The translations under genes and the position numbers were made by a program. From contig NC_092464.1 of assembly GCF_047495875.1 (NCBI RefSeq), forward strand, positions 26,196,865 through 26,260,864: a stretch of DNA of 64,000 nucleotides, given 5' to 3'. Source of the DNA: Pithys albifrons albifrons (lineage: Eukaryota; Chordata; Aves; Passeriformes; Thamnophilidae). Below are positions 13,401 through 26,215 of this stretch, one piece after another (positions within the stretch are counted from its first letter, which is position 1; every line of letters starts with the position of its first letter). The notes under the pieces are model-generated. The model was not told where the DNA came from, did not search any database, and was given only the letters and a program-made list of their open reading frames with translations.

Positions 13401-14455
13401 TTGAAAGCTTTATGTCAAGTTGCTCTCCTGTCCTGTCCTTTCCTGTCTCTATTGCTTCTTTGTGAACTCAGACCAGATCCTTACTGTGCAAGCCTCTTGA
13501 ATTTGCTCCCTTACCCCTTTCTGGGTTTGACAAGTTTCCCAAGCTGAAGTGCATTGAGTTCTGTTCAGCATCAATAATTAATGAAAATATTATTTCTACT
13601 TTAGACTCTTACTGTGTCACTACTGGATTTAAATGGGCATAATGAAAGATCTGGAATTGCTAGCAATGATGAAAATTGTGAAAACATTATAAGTGATTGA
13701 GAAAGAAGCAAACTTATATGAAAATATATGCAGATGAACCTTGGGTTTTGTTCTGTTTTCATAATAATGGTTGACAGTAATGGCATATCAACATTCTCAA
13801 TAGCAATTGTATCATTGTAATTGTAAGCAACTACCAAAATCTTCTGTGTGATGGAAAGAGTACAGTTAAAAATGGAGAAACCATTTCTTTTTAAAAGGGA
13901 TATCTGTTCCTAGGAGTGTTGTATTAAGCGTATTGTGCTCAATACAAATCATATTGACCATGCAAACAGTAGTGAAAGCCACAGCATATGCATTTGCTAA
14001 TAGATGGTTGTAATTATATTCTCACTTATATTCAGAAGCTTCTTGCACTTCATCCTTCTCTCCTGAGTGTCCTTTGCAGGCAGATAAAATGTCTGTATTA
14101 TTACCTACTTTGTTACCCTGTTTCAAAATATTGTAGTTACATTGTAATTCATAAATGCTTTATTATAAATAATACTGCAATCTACCTATTAGTCTGACCC
14201 TCTTGATAGGTTTCATGCATCTTTTAGACAACTTCTGATTTCATGCTTTGAAAGGCTGATTTTATTAGTTATGTTTCTTTGAAAACCCTCAAAGAAGGCA
14301 GCAATTCTCTAAATAGATAAATTCTCCATGAGACTCAGAAAACTACATAGCCACATCTCTTGCAGAATATATGTTTCTGCTTTGGCAGGATCCACAAGCT
14401 ACTTCAGGCAAAAAGAAGTCAGGGTATTCCATGACTTCTTTGACTGAATCCTCTC
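7488..14455. other. intergenic, no gene recognised
   Basis: About 7 kb of AT-rich sequence without an exon or clear transposon. Short alternating purine-pyrimidine runs occur (about 9083-9105, TGTG/CATG-type; about 12360-12375, TATG-type). The open frames at 10748-11146 (plus, 132 codons), 12502-12810 (plus, 102 codons) and 13061-13375 (minus, 104 codons) give translations without recognised motifs. Codon use is not distinct from the surrounding DNA, so none is called a gene. Confidence 0.5.
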
Positions 14456-14519
14456 TAACTCCTTGTTAGACATCAGATCAGTAGTTGTAACTCCTTGTTA
14501 GACATTAGGTCAGTGATTG
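14456..14519. repeat. 32-base tandem duplication
   Basis: Two adjacent 32-base units (14456-14487 and 14488-14519) match at 28 of 32 positions. Both begin TAACTCCTTGTTAGACAT. The duplication directly precedes the GT microsatellite and the LTR-like unit that follows, so it may mark a replication-slippage hotspot or an insertion edge. Confidence 0.8.
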
Positions 14520-14543
14520 TTGAGTCAGAACCACCTTGTAGGT

Positions 14544-14544
<1 letters not shown>

Positions 14545-14596
<52 letters not shown>
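14545..14596. repeat. (GT)26 microsatellite
   Basis: Uninterrupted GT dinucleotides for 52 bases. The Cys-Val-rich open frames across it are artefacts of the repeat. Confidence 0.97.
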
Positions 14597-14600
<4 letters not shown>

Positions 14601-15310
14601 GTCAGGAATGCTTCAAACCTCACTCAGGTGGGGTGGCATTGTATCCCTCATGGCAGAGCCCCGGACCAGCTGCCAGTCACAAACAGCCTGGCAAAACTAT
14701 GACACCCCACAGCTCCTGGAGCCCCTGACCCAGCTCAGATTGGCAGGGACAGTGAGAACACAGCCCCTCACTCTGGCCTGGGACCGCAGAGAGGCCAGTG
14801 GGTCAGAGGCCCCACCTGGGGGGAGCTGACCACAGGGACCAGAGCACATAACATGTCACAGCCCTGCCACCTGGACATCTGAGAGCATTTCTGTTGCTGG
14901 TCTTCCTCAAGGTTCCACTGGTGGCTATATGAGCTGTCTCGCCCTCCATCTCCTTCTCTCTTCTTGCTCCCTCCTCTCTTTCTTTGCTCCTTTCCTGATG
15001 CTTTGGGTAGCTTAAAGCTGGAGAGGTTGGATTTTGACTTAAGTGTTGTGGATTAGCATGTGCTGGGACTGCATTGCCATGGAACACTTTGCCTAGCTTG
15101 TGTGGTGCCCTTTTGAACTTTTGCCAAGTTCCCCTATTTTCTCCCCTAAATTATCAATAAAAGTACCTCTTGGGAACAAGTCTGTTGCTTATTCTCTTAA
15201 TGCTATCTCAAGGTTTTAAAGAACCCTATGTGTATTTTAAAGTAAAACCCCTAGGTGAGCCTGTGAGCTTGTGGCTCTGGGGCCAGAGTGTTACGCTCCT
15301 CCACCTGACA
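14597..15310 (+). mobile_element. probable solo LTR of an endogenous retrovirus
   Basis: This GC-richer block differs in composition from its AT-rich surroundings and has an LTR-like layout. A 5' region of several hundred bases is followed by a polyadenylation signal (ATCAATAAAAGT, about 15155-15166), then a short downstream segment (CCTCTTGGGAACAAGTCTG) resembling U5, ending near a CA at about 15310. I do not find a convincing TATA box or a clean target-site duplication, and the GT microsatellite abuts the left edge, so the left boundary is approximate. No retroviral coding sequence flanks it. It could instead be another kind of polyadenylated retrocopy. Confidence 0.4.
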
Positions 15311-18300
15311 TCCACTAGGTAGCAAAAGCAGCTTGTTTTGTACAGAGTGCATCATCCCTGATTTTTGTCCATATACCAGTGAAAACAATGTTTATTAGGC
15401 AATGCTTGGGTTTCTACTGTGAAATAAAGCTACTGAAGAATAATCATCACATTGTCTTTCACCTTGAAGGTGGAGAAATGAACAATGAAATGATCAGTAA
15501 CAGACCTAAGTGTTAAAGGCCATAAATAGTCAGCACATAAAATCCTACAAGGTAAATCCTGCAAGCTCAAAGGATCACCACAAGGCTCAGCTAGGTTCTG
15601 GAAGATAAACCTGCTAGGAATTAATTGAATCCCAGATTCAGTTATTCCCTTTTTTCCCCCAATGTTTCATCTAGTTGTCAGCATCAGAAGCAATATCATA
15701 GAAAAAACCAAAAAGTTAATGTTTAAAAAAATCTCCTTTATATTTACTGGTATATTCTCTCTGTGAATCTTCCTTTAAAGATACTCTGGAATAATCTTCC
15801 CAACAATTCCCTTTCCTCTTTATATAAGTTGTTTTACTGTGTTCATCACTACAATATTTTGTGGTACTTTCAAGGAACCTGGCTAATTTCTGTAATGTCC
15901 TTGCTTTCACCTCCCTTCTCCAGGGAAGGAAGTGTGCACATTGGAGTTCTTTGTCTGGAATGCTTTTGAGATATAATGTCACAAAAGTGAATATGTATAT
16001 TTGTATGTCTATAAATTTCTGTTAAATACCAAGGTCAAAAAAATGCACATTGCACATAAGAAGTGGGAGGTTGTGAGGTTTAAGGGAAGGTGAGATTGTA
16101 ACAAGGAAGAGTATAAAATTTGTTCAAATGTTAACACATAAATTCTAAATGTTCAAGCTCCTACATTATGTGAGTGTTCTCAGTACACATTCTCTGGAAT
16201 CAATTAACAATCTTTCAATAATGGGTTGAAATTTACTTTCTGCAGTCATTGACCGTGAAGATTTGCAGCTGATAGTGAGGTAATAAAATATACAATGTAT
16301 ATTTTAAATGTGCATCAATTCACAGGCAAAGTTAATTTGTATTTTAGGGAGCTAAAAATCTATGTATGATACATTTTAACTAAATTGCTTAGATAAATAA
16401 CACCTCAGAAACATGATCTACCTTTTGTGTGGAACATTAGGCGAGTAGGAAACACAGTTTAGAAATGTATAAAAGTTGAGATTAACTTAAAGGATGACAT
16501 CCTGCTGCCTGACGCAGCTGACTGCCAGCTGAGTCTGGGACAGAGGAAGCACAGAAGCTGTTGACTTTTAATTTTCTTTGTAGCAAGCTCATTCTCACTT
16601 CTGACTTTGGAGCCATGTTTTCTTGAATCACAGTTTGATGTGGAGTGATTTGGTAGTCTTTCTAATGAGAAATGTTTAAGTACAGGTCATTCAGGAAAAG
16701 GACTTGGAAAAAAATTTACTGAGGCTTTACATTGCTTTTCCTTTCTATTATTAATCAGAAGCAAATTATCAGCCTCTTCTCTCAGAGGGGCAATCAGAGT
16801 GACATAGTGAGCAAGGCTTCACAGAGAGATAGGAACAGCCCTGACCCTGCTGCCTAGCTTCCAACTGCAAGAGCTGCTTCCCCAGATGACACTCTGCCTC
16901 CATGAAGTGGAAAAAGAAGGTGAACTCTGGAGACCTGCAAAATCAGAAATGCTACAACACTAGGAGATCAATCGGCAATACTACTTGTCCATCCCATAGC
17001 ACTTTGTGTACTGAAGATGGATCAGCTCAGATCAAAAGGTTGTTTAGAACGATTTGGAGAGATTTGGGCGAAGAGGATCTTAATTCTCTGTGCTGCTTTT
17101 TGCATTTCTCCAGCTCAAATTATTGGACTTTTTTTTCATAGCATGAGCTGTACCATGTAGAAAGGCTAAAAGTACTTCTAGAGATCATGGACTTGAGAGG
17201 TCCTTCTCGCTGAGAGAAACTCGCTCTGCCAAGGAAGGCTGTCATGTAATCCTTCCCACAAGCTGATTAAACTCACTTTTTTCACTTGCTGTTACTCATC
17301 ATTGTTCCTAAGATCAACCATTCTGACTGGAATCTGCTGCTAATATCCAGCCTGATTTTATCAATTAGCAGTATATTATTGTTATTAAGGAAAAAGTTTC
17401 ATAAATTAAATAAATTAATTCTCCATGCATGAAGATATTTTATCTTCAAAGTCAAATATCTCTGCATCTGGATTAGAAGTCTCAAAGTTTTAAAGCTGTT
17501 TTGTCACCATGAAAAAAGAGACAGAGGCTTTCTTGGATTTTGAAAAGCACTGGGGAACTGAACCTTTTCCCAGATCTCTGTTTTTTCTCTATTTGCTGTT
17601 TATGAAACCTAAATGGACTTTCAAATCTGGCTCTAACACTGTGTACCACCCTGGAAAACAGAACATCTGAATTGGTGGGTGCAAAGTTTCATCTTCATGC
17701 CAGAGAAACATAAGATGTTGAAGCATTTTAAACCTTCTTGATGTGGAACTAAATGTACTCCTTTTGTACCTGCAAATGCAAGTTTACAAGCTGTGACACT
17801 TGCAGAGATGTGACTTGATCAAATACGCAAAGTAAAAGCTACACAAGGTACAAAGGCTTAACACAGACTGAGTAGGAACCAATCTTCTCAGTCATCATAG
17901 GTCTCCTGAAGTTCAGTGCATTTGTGGAAGCTTTGCCTAACATCTAAATGGATGGGTATTTAAAAAATTTTAATGCTGTGCCAGTAAAAGAGAGACATTA
18001 ATATGAGTTTTTTGAGTGACATTAACATTTGTTATTACAAATGATGAAAAACTACAAAAAGGAGGATGCAGTTAGTTCTTAAAAACAACAACAACAAAAA
18101 CACTGAGAGGGAAAAAGAAGCTTCATGACCTCAAATCACTGTCTCATTTTTCATCAGATGTCAGTACAGAAAGAGTAGTTGGTACTTTGCCTTAAGTTTA
18201 ATGACTGCCAGGAGTATTTAGCTCTTCAGTGACCTGCTGTATTGCACTAAGATTAGTAGTTTTTGTTTCTAAGCCAAAACTCTTTAGATGTCTGTGATTT

Positions 18301-20190
18301 AAATATATTTGTGCAAGACCTAGGTGGGGATGTGTGGGCAGTGCCCATTTTTCAGCACGGAGCAATTTCCTGAGGTCAGAATCTCTGTGTCAGTATTCCC
18401 TTGCCTTCTGATGTTTAAGGTCCAGTTGAGCCATGGGTAAATCCTTGCATGGTTTGCATGATTCACATGGAAGTGATGTAGCCCGACAGTGACAGAATCT
18501 GGTTACTGCTGCCCCTTAAGTGAGATGGAAGGAAGAGGTAGAAACTGTGGCTGTATAGATAAGCCCAGAAAGGCCCATCTGCTCTAACACCTCTTGTATA
18601 AAGGCTAAGGATCCAGTCTGAGCCAGGAATCTGGGTCCTGCTGTCATCTATAAAGGGAAACAAGTACCAGTTCCATAGTGACAACAGCAGGATTGATCTG
18701 ATCTCCCTATGGAGGCATTGCTCTTCCTTTAGTGGTTAGAGACAAATCCCAGATGGCTCTACCAGACTACACCATTAAATTTCAGAGAAATTCAGTTGTA
18801 TGAGACGGATCACATCTTTCTCAGTAGCTATTAATGCTGGGATGGCACTGGTCTTCATTCTATCTAGTTATATGCAGTAGTGCAAAGTGGCTCCTGGATC
18901 TGTGTGGCAGAGGAGGATGGCTCCCTGCAGTGGCATCACTATCCCTACCAAGATCAACAGAGTTGATTTATTTCTTTAAAAACAAAACCAGAACCCAGTT
19001 GTAGTCACAAACTCTGTAATAGGTTTTCATCAAGTACTAAGTCTGAAAATTACTAAAGATATATTGGTGTGTGAAGTGTGCTCATTAGGGTCAGGAGGCA
19101 AAATACTGTTACTGGGAGAGAGTCTCTAATTACAGTCCTTGTTCCATGCTAACTATGAACAAAAACCACAGAGAGTCTTGCAAGGAATTGCAAAATTTCC
19201 AAATTAGTCTTGCAGACTTGTGAAATTTGATTCTCAAATGAGGCTTGAATAAGCAGCTGGATAAGTGTATGGGCCCACAGACCTACAAAATTCAGTGTGT
19301 CACTAGGACATGACACCAAGGTTATTGATGTCCTCCCACTTTCATTTTCTAAGCTACAAACCCAACAATTTAAGCATAATGAAATTTCTTAAATTCATTG
19401 GTGAAGAGGACAGTAAATCTCTTTTTCTCCCTGTTGAATATATTCTATCCTACATTTGTCTTTGTTCACTTTCAACCTACCATAAAACATATTTGCAATA
19501 AATTAGTACACAGAAGATTCATTAGTTTTATTTGACTTATGTTACCAGAGTAGCTAGTCATTGATATTTCATCATTTGGAACCTGGATTTCTTCTTTTCT
19601 TTTTGACTACAAACTAGTGTCTTTAGAATACTTTTTTCCAAAGAAACTTTAGAACATGTGAAGTTTACCTCACAGTAGGTTTTATTCCTTATGCACTCCT
19701 AATGCCTTCCTTCCCCCTTTGCACTGACAATGTATTTTCAGCAGTGCTTACTGCATTTTGACGTTTTATAAAAGTAATTTGTATTTATTTGTTGGTACAA
19801 TAAATATTACAAGACCTCAGTGTGATACCAACTTGTATTGCATCAGATGCATCTTGATGAGATGCCCTAAAGTAAGAGGGTAAATTACATGGCACTCATT
19901 TCACCTATAGGTTCAATGAAGACTATAAAACTTTCAATGTAAGTGCAAAGTGTGCTAATACACATTTTGTGCGCATTAATGCAGAAACTTCTGCCAAGTC
20001 CTATTAATTGATTTTTACTAGTTCTTGAGAAGAATTTAAAAATTTTTCATCTGGAAGGAATTTTTAATTTCTGAATTTAGAAGTCACATAACTTAAAGTT
20101 AAAAATACCCAAATTAAATGGGTTGAAATGGAAGAAATGAAAATTTAATGAATGAATATCAAGAAAGCAGATGATCTATAGAGAGATTAC
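15311..20190. other. intergenic, no gene recognised
   Basis: AT-rich sequence without a recognisable exon, RNA gene or transposon. The open frame at 16902-17141 lies in a moderately GC-richer patch (about 16500-17100) but its translation has no motif I recognise. A short CAA-rich tract lies at about 18086-18106. Confidence 0.5.
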
Positions 20191-20299
20191 TCTGAGCAAC
20201 CTGGTCCAGTGGAAGGTGACCTTGACCATGGCAGGGTAGTTAGAACTAGATGATACTTAAGCTCCCTTCCAAACCCAAACTATTCTATGATTCTATAAC
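20191..20299 (+). mobile_element. CR1 LINE 3' terminal fragment
   Basis: The block reads 'gcaacctggtccagtggaaggtgaccttgaccatggcagg', then 'gaactagatgatacttaagctcccttccaaacccaaac', and ends in TATTCTATGATTCTATAA. This is the canonical 3' end of an avian CR1 with its ATTCTATG octamer repeats, in sense orientation. Roughly 110 bases survive. The well-kept terminal octamers suggest that the 3' end is complete. Confidence 0.93.
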
Positions 20300-23200
20300 T
20301 TTTTCTTTCCAATGAACAATATAAGACTTGACAGAATATTTTAGAAGGCCTGGCTGATATGAAGATAACACCATTTCCAGGGCTTGATTGCACCATTCAG
20401 CTGGGTTTGGAAGCCTCACTATGCTCACATAAAGCAAGGAGGTCTGGAAGATATTCAGTAACTTGAAATTGAGGCCATAATGAAAAGCATTGTAGCTTGA
20501 ACTTACAGAATCACTGTGTAGCTCTTCTGGAATGAGCAGCAGCATCTGCATCACACCAGAGACTTATAATTGGTGGGATGAAAAGCTCTGTGTCCCTCTT
20601 GTCTGGGAAGGGTCCCGGCCTGGTAGCTCATGACATGACTGGATTCCAGTGCTGTTTATCCTTGAGTGAATGTCTGCTTCTGAGAGAAGCCCTGTGGTGA
20701 CAACAGCAAGCAGCAAGACTTACCACTTCTCCTGCCACACACCCTTTCTTTCATCAGGGAGAGAAAAAGACACTTCATTCAGGTTTTCAATTATTGCTTT
20801 CTCAGGATCATGCCTGCAGCCAGCTGCACGTTTTTCCCATGTTTATCTAATACAGTATTTACTACTGTCCCTATTCCTGCTTGAGAACTGAACAGGGACT
20901 TTATCTGGTGACAGGCTCATTATAACCACCACTGCTTGTTCTACAGTTTCTAATATAAATGGGTCCAGGAAAAGTGGATGCCTTCTTGCTTGAGCTTCTC
21001 TCAATAAAAAACATTAGAAGCAGTTGAGCAAATCCCCACATTCCAGTTTGAAAACTGTGGGGAGCAACATGTGAAAGGTAATAAGGACCTCAAAATGTGC
21101 AGCTGCAGGGCTTTTTGGATTAAAGCTGTAGTTACCTGAATGACAAAGGGCAGACAACAATAAGGCAGGGCTGCCCTGCCTTCCATATGTCCACTGTACA
21201 GAATTAAATCTCAGCTCTGGTCAGTTAGCACTGAATGGTGAGAAATCTTGTTCGTTGGCATCCTCAGTAGACCCGCCTGCTCTCCCAGCAACTTTCTCCT
21301 ACATGTGCTGTTCCTGACATACAATCACAGGAGAAGCAGAGCTGCTGCCCTGCCACTGTCCTCTGCCTGAAGGTGGCCTCCCAGTGGCAACGTTTGCACC
21401 CAAAAATGAGGTGCAAGAAACAGTCCTGTGGAAACAGAGAAGGAGTAAAAGGTCTCTCTTAAATCCTCTGAAATACTCTGGCTCATGTGCTCTGGCTTGG
21501 TTCAGAGAGCAGAGTTTTACTTCATCTCTTTGAACAAAAATCATTAAATGGAACATCAAAAGAACAATTTGGGAGTCTTAGGACATGTTCGGTGGCTGTA
21601 CAGATTCCTGACAGAGCAACAGAGTAGTTGCTTAAGGGAGGGCTTTATATCCACCCACGAATGCTGAAAACATGGCACAAAAACCTCCAGAGAGACATCA
21701 GCTAATAATAAAACTGCTGGGTATAATCACACAGCAAGAGAAAGGGAAGTATTTTCTTTCATAAATTGTTTCACAATATTTAAAATATTCTTTTTTTGAA
21801 AGGCTCCTTCCTGTACAGTAGCTTCTACACAGGCATTTGGAAGAAAGTGACTGTACTTGCTGCTGGAGTAGACAGGAACAACACTGCCTGCAAGCACCAG
21901 GATCTTCAGAAAAGCAGAAGAGTGGAAGCTGGGAATTTTCAAAGAGATTGAAGTCAAGTCCATTCGATGGCATTTTTACAAGATGACTCCCCAGATGAAG
22001 CAATTTGAACTTCTGTTGCTATTACTCAAACATGAGCATATTTTGTTCTCTTTCACTGGATGTATAAATGCTGTAGATATTGTCTCCGTGAAACACTTTT
22101 TTTAAAGGCCTTTTAATTATAATAACTAAAATCTGTTTACAAAGTCAGACAAGAAGAAGGTTGAGCTAGATCAGCCTGTGACTTTGCCTGCCTAAAGGTT
22201 CTTGGTGACAGAGATGGTAATAGTTTTTGACTGTGAAAAAGTCTTAGCTCTACAGCAGCAACAGGCACAGCCTGACAGAATGTTTTGTGTCAGCAGAAAA
22301 TTCCAACATATTATGTTTTCATACCCATGATAGTATAAATGACCTCAAGCTTTGAATAAAATACAGTAGCTGGTGGATCTGTTTAAATGATTAAGCAATG
22401 AGCTGGGGACAAATCTCCCCTGTCATTTCTGTGTCTGCCTGCTGTGCCAAGTGCACAAAGAAAGCATGAAGACATCAGTATGGGATACATTTTCAGTCAG
22501 GGACCTTTTAGAGAAATTACAGGGTTCTGCAGAATTTCATTCCCCATTAGGACTGACTAGTGTTAAAGTGGAAAAGGAAAGATATCCTTTTCCCCTCTTG
22601 AGAATCTGCATGCTACATTTAGGCAGAATGTTTTATTTAATTGAGAATAATTACTCTATAAAAACAAGCCTGTCATTTCCTTTTTTCGTGGCAATCAAGT
22701 TTTAGTCTACCATTAATATGCACAAAGTAGAGCACTGCTGTGACATTTTGTGGATAGTTTAAAATACTGAGAGTATGTCCCTTGTTATGACCCATAGAAC
22801 AATAATAAATAAGGGAACAATTTCTACTTGGCAAAAATTTCGTCTCTAAGTCCAAAGTAAGAAGCTTTTATTTTCCAAAATATGACACTGCAGGTATTAG
22901 ACTCTGCTTTAGTAGTGTCCACCTCCTTTACCAGATAATGTTACACCAAACAGATTTTCTGTGTGTGCATTTGAGACACCTAGTTCTAAGCACTGTAGAA
23001 TATCTGTGAAAAAAACCCCAAAAAGGTATTTTAAGATTTTGTATTTTCTTGTCTACCCACTTCAAGCATATCAGTGTACATTGACCTTTATAAGCCAGAG
23101 AAGACAAAAGGCTTAAGGGGAACATGTCCCAAGTGCCTGCAGAGGCTCACCAGGCATTGCAAGATGCCTCAGCAGAGACTGCGCCAATCAGATTGGGAAA

Positions 23201-25881
23201 ATCTGCCCAGCTGACCCCTAAAAAAAGTTTATAAAGCAAAACTCCTATCTTTACCTAGGTAAACATGCCCTGTTTGATGCATTAGGACTTCAACTTTTAA
23301 CCATTTCACATTTGAGAATAAATTTGTGATCTTTAAAAATAAAACCAAAGAAAACCTGGAAGGATGGAAAGAATGATCTTGTGGTTTATTATTTGCAAGT
23401 TATCTACACTGATCTTACTTATATGACCGCAAAAAATTCTAGCTATAGTGCCTTATTCTTTTTTTTTCTTTATATCTGCACCTTCATATGGAAGATATTC
23501 TTCCCCTCTTTCTAGTTCCTGCTCAAACAGATGTAAAAAATCTCCATAAAAGCACTCTGTCATTTATTACCTTTCAAACTCTTCCTGCCAGTTGTAGTGA
23601 GATTTTTCTATACCAGGCACTCACAAGTGCAGCCTAACTGCCTTCCAGGTCTTTCACTCAGCTGGTCCTGTGCTGAGCATTTATAGATTTGCTTTTCCAG
23701 TGCAACTTTTAAAGCTAAGTTTGGAGCAATCCTCTGTCATGGCCAAAGGATGCTTTGCTCCCCACTGCCACAGCCAACCTACTACAGGGAGAAACAAATT
23801 CAGATGAAAGCCATCATACATGAAAGCTCTATCTCCCTGAAAATTAGCTTACAGTTTATATGCTCAATGGACGTACTGAGAAAATTAATAATGATCACAA
23901 AGTTCCTCCTACAGTGGGCCAGTCTCATCCGTTAATATTTTTCATCAGCCAAAAGAATCTCTTACCTTCAAGTCTGTCCCTGAAAGCAGGATGGAGGTAA
24001 CGTAGATGCTATCCAACTTAATGTGTCACTGAGTGCTAGCTGACCTATGGCCCACAATATAGGAACTGTTTGACTATGGCACAACATTAAAAATGTGACC
24101 TGATGCTATTATTCAGGTAGTGTTAGCACTCCACTCTCAGCAGTGCAGCTCAGCAATGCACTCAGTACACCAATATGCAATATGAATACAGCGTGTGGAA
24201 TCTGCTTCAAATACAACCTCCACATCTACTGAGAAAGATCAGAATCCTTGAGGATGAAAAGCTTCAGCTTAGTGCAGAATGTTGTTCTATGTATAGGCCT
24301 CACTAGTATTCCCATATGGTTCAGCTTAATCATATTTTTTCAACTAAAAATAAAGTCTTTTCAGGAACTATTTTTCTTCTCACACTGACCTCCCTAAACC
24401 TCACAAACAAATTAAAGAGAAGAAAGACTGTTCACCATGGAAACTTTTGACACTGGAACAAAGTGCCAGCTTAGTTCAGCAATGGGCTTTGTAAGGACCC
24501 AGACCCAATGGGAGCTCAGAGGCAATAGTTCCTGGACACTGTCTTCCCATGATCACTGTAGGAAAGTTGTGGAGCTCACAGCACAGGGCCTCAAAGCCTC
24601 TCTGGATCTGCAGCACTGCCTGAAATCATGAGCTGATGGCTCAGCCCTGCTCTAGCCTAAGTGCTAAATGACTACACGGATTTCAGCTGTCTCTGGTGCA
24701 AAACCTGTTACTCTTACTTATGTGTTTATAATAAACAACATGAGATTATTATATACGTGCTCTAAACTGCCACGTTGCAAACGATGACCAATCTGACTGT
24801 CTTAACATAATAAATGACACCTTAACTCCACTCATTACAGGCACTGTCACAGCTTCTTCAGTGCAAAGTTGTGATTATGTTGTGGTGTAATGAAGCATGT
24901 TCCACTTTGCTGAGAGCATTATGGTCTCAGGTAATTATCCTATTTTTCTTATATCTGTGAGTCATAGAATAAATAGAACAAGTAGTAAGTGAGGATTTGC
25001 TGTTAAGATGGTGTTATATTACCTTTTTTTTGACCAACGCTATTGAGCTATGAAGGACACACAAGTCCTTGGCAGAAATAGCAATAAATCAATTCGATGA
25101 GCAGTTGCTTAGTTGCTTTTATCTGCTTGGTTTATCCTTTGGTAATCAATGACAGATTTTAGCTTTAATCTCACTGTAAGTAAGATTCTAAAACCACTTT
25201 TCCCAAAGTAAAATCACTACTTCATATTGCAGATGATTAAAAATGTGAAAGGATATAAGGTTAACCAAACTCCTCAAGATTGAAGAGAGTCTTCTCTCAC
25301 CTAGAACATGTCTTTAACATAAAGTAAGTAATTTTTAAAGGTTTTGAGCATGATACAAAGCAATGTACGAAACTAAGTAATTTTATTCTGTGATTTGTCT
25401 CAATCAAGTATGCTGAAGCCAAAGGAAAGTTGGTGAAGCTGAAAGTCAGTGGGAAGTATCTATGTCTGCTGCACATTTGTGTTTCCCAGATCTCTGCCTT
25501 TGTTGAGCTCAGTTTTGCTTCAGCAAGGGTTGGCTACTGTTCCAAGTCTGGAAAACTAAAAAATCTTCCATTAAAGGTATATAGCCTATTGTAAGAAAAT
25601 TTATTTGACTAGAAATTAACATTTAAAGTTCATTTTGAGGTCTCTTATTATATGTGTTACATAAAATACTAAAAGGACTTCAAGTGATGTTATTTCTACT
25701 AATGGTTCCATCAATGACTACTGTCTCAGTTTAGAACCTGTTACAAACTCCTCGTAACTCCAATATGAAAACCCTGCTTAATGACACTGTGCCCTTTGTT
25801 TATCACTTTTCTGATATATGTGGTATTTTTATGAACAAGCTTCTTTCACCAAAATTACCTGGGTAGACATTTCATAACATT
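20300..25881. other. intergenic, no gene recognised
   Basis: About 5.6 kb without a recognised exon or transposon. Open frames of 60-101 codons (for example 21299-21559 minus, 21698-22003 minus) show no recognisable domains. Poly-T and A-rich runs are scattered. Confidence 0.5.
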
Positions 25882-26215
25882 TATGTTTTCTGTTAAGGTA
25901 GTTAAATGCCTCCCTGACACCCGATCTCGTCAGATCTCGGAACCTCAGCAGGGTCAGCCCAGGTTAGTACTTTGGATGGGAGGACCTCCTGGCAATACCA
26001 GGGGCTGTAGGTTCTAGTCCTGAGGACTTCACTGGCACTGTCCAAGCTCACTCAGCCGTGGCAGATGAACCTTAGGACTTAGACGGTGGGGGCAGTTCTG
26101 CGCACGCTGTGCCTCACCTAAAAAAAATCCACTGCACAGGCTGGAAGGGCACACCCACGTGGGGAGAGCCCTTCCCAAATCCTCATCGCGAAGCCTGGCC
26201 ATATGTTTTCTGTTA
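25882..26215 (+). mobile_element. 5S rRNA-derived SINE, copy 2, with 14-base target-site duplications
   Basis: The element proper spans 25896-26201. It is bracketed by a perfect 14-base direct repeat, TATGTTTTCTGTTA, at 25882-25895 and 26202-26215, which is direct evidence of retroposition. The head (to about 26013) aligns with 5S rRNA: CCCGATCTCGTCAGATCTCG, then the box C region GGTTAGTACTTTGGATGGGA. The body matches copies 1 and 3, with an internal run of eight As (26120-26127), the stem GGAAGGGC/GCCCTTCC (26143-26150 with 26168-26175) around the palindrome CCCACGTGGG (26154-26163), and a 3' end reading CTGGCCAT. The perfect duplication suggests that this is the youngest of the three insertions, although its second hairpin has decayed (CCTCATCGCGAAG). 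A true 5S gene is excluded by the altered 5' end and the attached body. Confidence 0.9.

Noticed and set aside
14495..14728. Cys-Val repeat ORFs
   Set aside because: They come from the GT microsatellite.
25896..26013. Functional 5S rRNA gene
   Set aside because: The 5' third of the 5S sequence is altered, internal changes are present, a non-5S body is attached, and the unit is flanked by target-site duplications. It is a SINE head and not a gene.
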